Origin: Candidatus Latescibacterota bacterium
Lineage (GTDB): Bacteria; Latescibacterota; 4484-107
DNA: 10,284 nt
NCBI GenBank assembly: GCA_030613045.1
Contig: JAUWMS010000044.1
Span: 1-10,284 of the forward strand
Direction of reading: 5' to 3'
Positions 7,801 through 10,284 of the stretch are shown one piece after another. Every line of letters starts with the position of its first letter. Positions within the stretch are counted from its first letter, which is position 1. Position numbers and translations under genes: made by a program. The notes below the pieces were generated by a model. The model searched no databases. It was not told where the DNA came from and worked only from the letters and a program-made list of their open reading frames with translations.

Positions 7801-7983
7801 CGCTCCTTGTCAGAGATTTTGGTTGCCCTGAAAAGCCGGAGTAAACTCGGCACTGGCAAAGACAAAAAGCCTCTAAAGAGGCTGGGGAGCAGTCCCTTCA
7901 GGGAGTTCATGATTTTCCCAGTGCTGGCTTTAGCCCAGCTATTCCACAGGAGGTAAAACCTCTCTGACAAGGAGCATTTAGCG
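7796..7983. mobile_element. MITE-like element with terminal inverted repeats and 7-bp target duplication
   Basis: GCTCCTTGTCAGAGA (7802-7816) is the exact reverse complement of TCTCTGACAAGGAGC (7961-7975). Just outside lies a direct repeat TTTAGCG at 7796-7802 and 7977-7983, as expected of a target-site duplication. The left copy contains the TAG stop of the GH127-type gene, so insertion at the stop would have left that protein intact. The roughly 174-bp interior carries no gene but folds extensively: AGCCTC/GAGGCT (7868-7883), TCCC/GGGA (7893-7904), GCACTGG/CCAGTGC (7850-7856 with 7918-7924), GCTGG/CCAGC (7923-7939) and GAGG/CCTC (7950-7962). No transposase is present, so it would be non-autonomous. 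The alternative is a structured RNA or terminator complex; the flanking direct repeat favours a transposed element. Confidence 0.6.
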
Positions 7984-8224
7984 AGGGTGACATTTTAGTG
8001 TATGAAGTCTCCAGTGAAGCGCCGTCCAAAAAGGCGCTTGGCAGTATCATTAGAGTTCCCCCGGCAACACAGGAAATCACCGCACCTGCCGGGACGAACA
8101 GAAAGACCCCCGCTGAAGAAGAGAGCCGGCAGCGGAAGCGCGGCATTATGCGACACATGTTGTCATCTATAAGGTTCTTATGCGACTCGCATAAGCCATA
8201 GTTGGCCAGAAAAGGAATACAGCC
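7984..8224 (+). promoter_or_regulatory. Structured leader region before the GH28-like gene
   Basis: No convincing gene lies in this stretch; together with the MITE-like element it makes up the 424-bp gap. It contains a 7-bp stem AAGCGCC/GGCGCTT (8017-8023 with 8033-8039, 9-nt loop) and a 7-bp stem CCCGGCA/TGCCGGG (8060-8066 with 8087-8093, 20-nt loop). A palindrome follows near the gene start. I see no clear promoter; TATAAG at 8168-8173 is a possible -10 box without a good -35. The gap could hold a promoter, a structured 5' leader or a small RNA. Confidence 0.3.
8177..8195. promoter_or_regulatory. 19-bp palindrome, operator-like, upstream of GH28-like gene
   Basis: CTTATGCGACTCGCATAAG is a perfect 9-bp inverted repeat about a single central C, ending 29 bp before the ATG at 8225. 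A further copy of its half TTATGCGAC lies at 8146-8154, 32 bp upstream of the same half in the palindrome (8178-8186), about three helical turns. That spacing suits a dimeric regulator with an extra half-site. Odd-centred palindromes are common for GntR-type sites, but no regulator gene is in the window, so the binding protein is unknown. Confidence 0.45.
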
Positions 8225-9637
8225 ATGTTAAGAAAAAGTACACTAACTCAGACAGGAACGGGAGATCATGACCACTCCGGATTTGTGAACGCCGCTGATT
8301 TCGGGTTTTCACCTGAAGCGAGCGGCATTGAGAATACCAGGGTACTACAGCAGGCGGTGGATCAGGGTGGAACGATTGTGGTGAACCGACCGGGCGCCTA
8401 CAAAATAGCGGGGACCATATATGTTGGCGGTAATACCTCGATGGTTTTCGGAAATGATGTGTTTCTCAAGAAGGTTGACGAACTGGGTGCTTTTACCCAT
8501 GTGTTGCTCAATAAGGGGGCGCTGACAAAAACGTACGATCAGAATATCACGATTGACGGGTTGCATATCATAGTTAATGGAATGGATGTCTGCGAATCCA
8601 GGGTCTGCGGATTGCGTGGCCAACTTGCCTTTTTCTATGTCAAGGACTTGCGCATCGATCGTTTTCGCTGTATGGATCTTGGTGGATCCCAGTTTGCCAT
8701 CCATGTTTGCACCTTCGAGGATATCATCATCAACGATGTCATTATTAAAGGGGATAAGGACGGGGTGCATCTGGGCCGGGGGAAGCGTTTCACAATCTCC
8801 AATGGAATTTTTCAGACGTTTGATGATGCCGTAGCGCTGAATGCACATGACTACACTACCGGGAACCCCGAATTGGGTTGGATAGAAGATGGCGTGGTGG
8901 AAAAGTGCTATGACCTGACTGCTGAGAAAACCACCGGATTTTTTTGCCGTATCCTCGCTGGTGGATGGATCGATTGGCGGCTGGGAATGGAGGTGCAGCA
9001 GTCTGATTCAGTGGTGTCCAACGGCAGGATTTATCGCGTCATGGCAAAAAACGATGGCGCCATATACAAATCAACTACACAACCCACGCACGAGACTGGT
9101 AACAGGATTCTTGACGGTATCAACTGGGTAATGGTGCAGAACGACGTGACCTACACAGCCGGCGTGCGGAATATCACCTTTCGCGACATTTTCCTTGAGA
9201 AACCGCGGATTGGATTTTCCGTACATTTCGACAACGACAAATTCAGTCGTTCCTATTACCCGGGGGCCATAATCCCCGCGCAGGAACAACTCACTTTTGA
9301 CAATATCCGGGTGCTTCATGATCAGCCATTTGCATTTCTGTCGATAAATACACCTATCGATATTCTGACAATCACCCATTCAAGCTTCAAGAACAGCGGG
9401 ATACAATTCCATGGCAACAAAGCGATGCAAGACTATCTAAAGACCAGAATCAACATCCTTGGATGTGTCTTCAATCAAAACGGACCAATGGATCTGATAA
9501 CCAACAGCGTTGAAAACAAGGAAATCCTATTAAAAACATCTTCTAATATTGAACGTCACGACGATTTCTCGGCACGCGTCATTCCTGGGAATGGGTGCAT
9601 CATGGTGGAATCCGATCTGACGGGCCTGAAAGCCTGA
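8225..9637 (+). CDS. GH28-like (polygalacturonase-type) right-handed beta-helix protein
   Basis: A 470-residue protein; AAAGGA (8211-8216) lies 8 nt before the ATG. The N-terminal FVNAADFGFSP...NTRVLQQAVDQGGTIVVN...GAYKIAGTIYV matches the opening of pectate-lyase-3/GH28 proteins (usually DFGA-D...ALQ-AID--GG-V-VP-G-Y). Repeated beta-helix coils follow, for example FAIHVCTFEDIIINDVIIKG and NITFRDIFLEKP. DKDGVH (177-182) and FDDAVAL (199-205) resemble the acidic NTDG and DD motifs that carry the catalytic Asp residues of GH28. The GHG and RIK motifs of true polygalacturonases are not seen, so the activity is uncertain. No signal peptide is visible, unlike many secreted GH28 enzymes, which suggests action on imported oligosaccharides. 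It follows the GH127-type gene in the same direction. Codon use is more AT-rich than in the left-hand genes. Confidence 0.75.
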   Translation: MLRKSTLTQTGTGDHDHSGFVNAADFGFSPEASGIENTRVLQQAVDQGGTIVVNRPGAYKIAGTIYVGGNTSMVFGNDVFLKKVDELGAFTHVLLNKGALTKTYDQNITIDGLHIIVNGMDVCESRVCGLRGQLAFFYVKDLRIDRFRCMDLGGSQFAIHVCTFEDIIINDVIIKGDKDGVHLGRGKRFTISNGIFQTFDDAVALNAHDYTTGNPELGWIEDGVVEKCYDLTAEKTTGFFCRILAGGWIDWRLGMEVQQSDSVVSNGRIYRVMAKNDGAIYKSTTQPTHETGNRILDGINWVMVQNDVTYTAGVRNITFRDIFLEKPRIGFSVHFDNDKFSRSYYPGAIIPAQEQLTFDNIRVLHDQPFAFLSINTPIDILTITHSSFKNSGIQFHGNKAMQDYLKTRINILGCVFNQNGPMDLITNSVENKEILLKTSSNIERHDDFSARVIPGNGCIMVESDLTGLKA

Positions 9638-9685
9638 ACGGCGCGGATGTCAGGATAAACATGGCCAACACACTCGACCACTATT

Positions 9686-9704
9686 CCGCTGTGCTCCATA
9701 GCGG
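9686..9704 (+). terminator. Hairpin after the GH28-like gene, possible terminator
   Basis: CCGCTGTG (9686-9693) pairs with CATAGCGG (9697-9704) around CTC, with one G-T wobble, 48 nt after the stop codon. No T-tract follows. As after the propeller gene, an unrelated hairpin lies directly before a copy of the 135-bp repeat. A terminator role is only suggestive. Confidence 0.3.
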
Positions 9705-9719
9705 GAGGGGAACTCAAAC

Positions 9720-9854
9720 GTTCGATGCGTGCGGCAAAGCGCAGCCCCCGAACCGTGACGTTCACGTCACGGCGGGCGGGGCAAGGGGGTTGCGTGTTCT
9801 GCTGCACAAATTCCAGTATTTGCTCTTTTTATTCGGCTGTATAAATACATGTTG
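9720..9854 (+). repeat. 135-bp direct repeat, copy 2, with inverted repeat and TATAAATACAT
   Basis: Same orientation and same length as the copy at 5859-5993. The inverted repeat CCGTGACGTTCACGTCACGG at 9753-9772 is identical in both copies, as is the outer GCCCC/GGGGC pairing (9744-9748 with 9778-9782). Differences cluster in the left end and in the AT-rich stretch before TTCGGCTGTATAAATACAT. This copy ends 70 nt before the ATG of the oxidoreductase gene, comparable to the spacing of copy 1 from the GH127-type gene, which supports a shared promoter or operator role. Confidence 0.8.
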
Positions 9855-9871
9855 AGCGGGCGCAACCGACA

Positions 9872-9887
9872 GCGGATAGCAATCCGC
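9872..9887 (+). promoter_or_regulatory. Short perfect hairpin in the leader of the oxidoreductase gene
   Basis: GCGGAT (9872-9877) pairs with ATCCGC (9882-9887) around AGCA. It lies between the 135-bp repeat and the ribosome-binding site AGGAGG (9913-9918) and would be in the 5' leader if transcription starts near the TATAAATACAT. It could also be an operator half-site pair. Function is not shown. Confidence 0.25.
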
Positions 9888-9924
9888 AGATCCGTCAGTC
9901 GAACAAGATCCCAGGAGGCAGATC

Positions 9925-10284
9925 ATGAGCATAAGAATAGGCGTATGCGGCGTTGGTGCCTTTGCGCAACATTTCATTCCTTTGTTCAAGCGCCATCCCG
10001 ATGTGGAAAATGTCGTGCTGTGTGATCTAAACGCGGACAAACTTACCGAGAACTGTGAAAAATTTGATATTCGAGACCGTTGTCATTCGCTGGATGATCT
10101 CTGCGAACTAAATGTGGATGCCATCGCGATTATTACCCAACACCATCTCCATGGCCCCCAGGCTGTGCAGGCGCTAAGGGCAGGCAAACACGTGTATTCG
10201 GCGGTTCCCTCGGCGATATCACTAAAGGAGATCGCAGAGCTTGTAAGGGCGGTGGAGGAGACCGGAAAAACCTATATGATCGGA
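9925..10284 (+). CDS. Gfo/Idh/MocA-family oxidoreductase, N-terminal part, truncated by window edge
   Basis: The ATG at 9925 has AGGAGG (9913-9918) 6 nt upstream, and 120 codons run to the window end without a stop. The start MSIRIGVCGVGAFAQHFIPL holds the GxGxxA NAD(P)-binding turn of a Rossmann fold, followed by VVLCDLNADKL (acidic end of strand 2) and DAIAIITQHHLHGPQAVQALRAGKHVYSA, the family's usual NTPxxxH-AxAGKHV region. Where most members have the catalytic EKP motif, this protein has AVP (93-95), so the usual lysine is missing. Gfo/Idh/MocA proteins oxidise or reduce sugars, inositols or their derivatives. Placement after the GH28-like gene and a 135-bp repeat suggests a role in handling a released sugar. 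The C-terminal substrate domain is outside the window. Confidence 0.88.
   Translation, partial: MSIRIGVCGVGAFAQHFIPLFKRHPDVENVVLCDLNADKLTENCEKFDIRDRCHSLDDLCELNVDAIAIITQHHLHGPQAVQALRAGKHVYSAVPSAISLKEIAELVRAVEETGKTYMIG

Noticed and set aside
7998..8201. Possible 67-codon gene in the leader of the GH28-like gene
   Set aside because: It begins with GTG, has no well-placed Shine-Dalgarno site, spans two hairpins and the palindrome, and has a composition without clear protein character.
9595..9855. Plus-strand frame of 86 codons between the GH28-like gene and the oxidoreductase
   Set aside because: It starts inside the GH28-like gene in another frame and runs through the hairpin and the 135-bp repeat; no ribosome-binding site or recognisable protein features.
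1..10284. CRISPR arrays, tRNA or rRNA genes, phage or defence genes
   Set aside because: I saw no regularly spaced repeats, no tRNA-like cloverleaf and no transposase, integrase, nuclease or toxin-antitoxin motifs in the plausible frames.

Overview
The window reads as part of a carbohydrate-degradation locus from an uncultured or little-studied bacterium. Every credible gene is on the + strand. The gene mix is a GH95 fucosidase-type enzyme, a GH127-type arabinofuranosidase, a GH28-like beta-helix protein, two glycosidase-like proteins of unclear family, and a Gfo/Idh/MocA oxidoreductase. There is no SusC/SusD pair, and none of the complete enzymes starts with a visible signal peptide. That pattern is what I would expect from the PVC group (Verrucomicrobiota, Kiritimatiellota, Lentisphaerota); this assignment is an inference from gene content only.

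Left half (1-5819): an operon-like run. The C-terminal part of a GH95 enzyme (1-1925) overlaps by 8 bp a SprT-type zinc metallopeptidase with two N-terminal SH3-like repeats (1918-2826). A TIM-barrel glycosidase-like protein (2898-4367) and a beta-propeller glycosidase-like protein (4470-5819) follow. The sugar genes here are GC-rich; the SprT gene is visibly less so.

Right half (5820-10284): a GH127-type gene (6046-7800), a 424-bp structured intergenic region, a GH28-like beta-helix gene (8225-9637), then the start of a Gfo/Idh/MocA oxidoreductase (9925 to the window edge). Sampled rows in this part have lower GC. A 135-bp element occurs twice in direct orientation, without gaps, at 5859-5993 and 9720-9854. 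Each copy contains a perfect 9-2-9 inverted repeat and ends in a conserved TATAAATACAT, and each lies just upstream of a gene. Between 7802 and 7976 there is a MITE-like element: 15-bp terminal inverted repeats, a 7-bp flanking direct repeat TTTAGCG, and several internal hairpins. It sits exactly at the stop codon of the GH127-type gene.

How the genes may work together (inference): the GH95, GH127 and GH28-like enzymes together suggest intracellular breakdown of imported oligosaccharides carrying L-fucose or L-galactose, L-arabinofuranose and galacturonate, such as pectin side chains or plant glycoprotein glycans. The oxidoreductase would modify a released sugar. The most interesting items are the paired 135-bp element, the MITE-like element, the two glycosidase-like proteins of unclear family and the SprT gene embedded among sugar genes.
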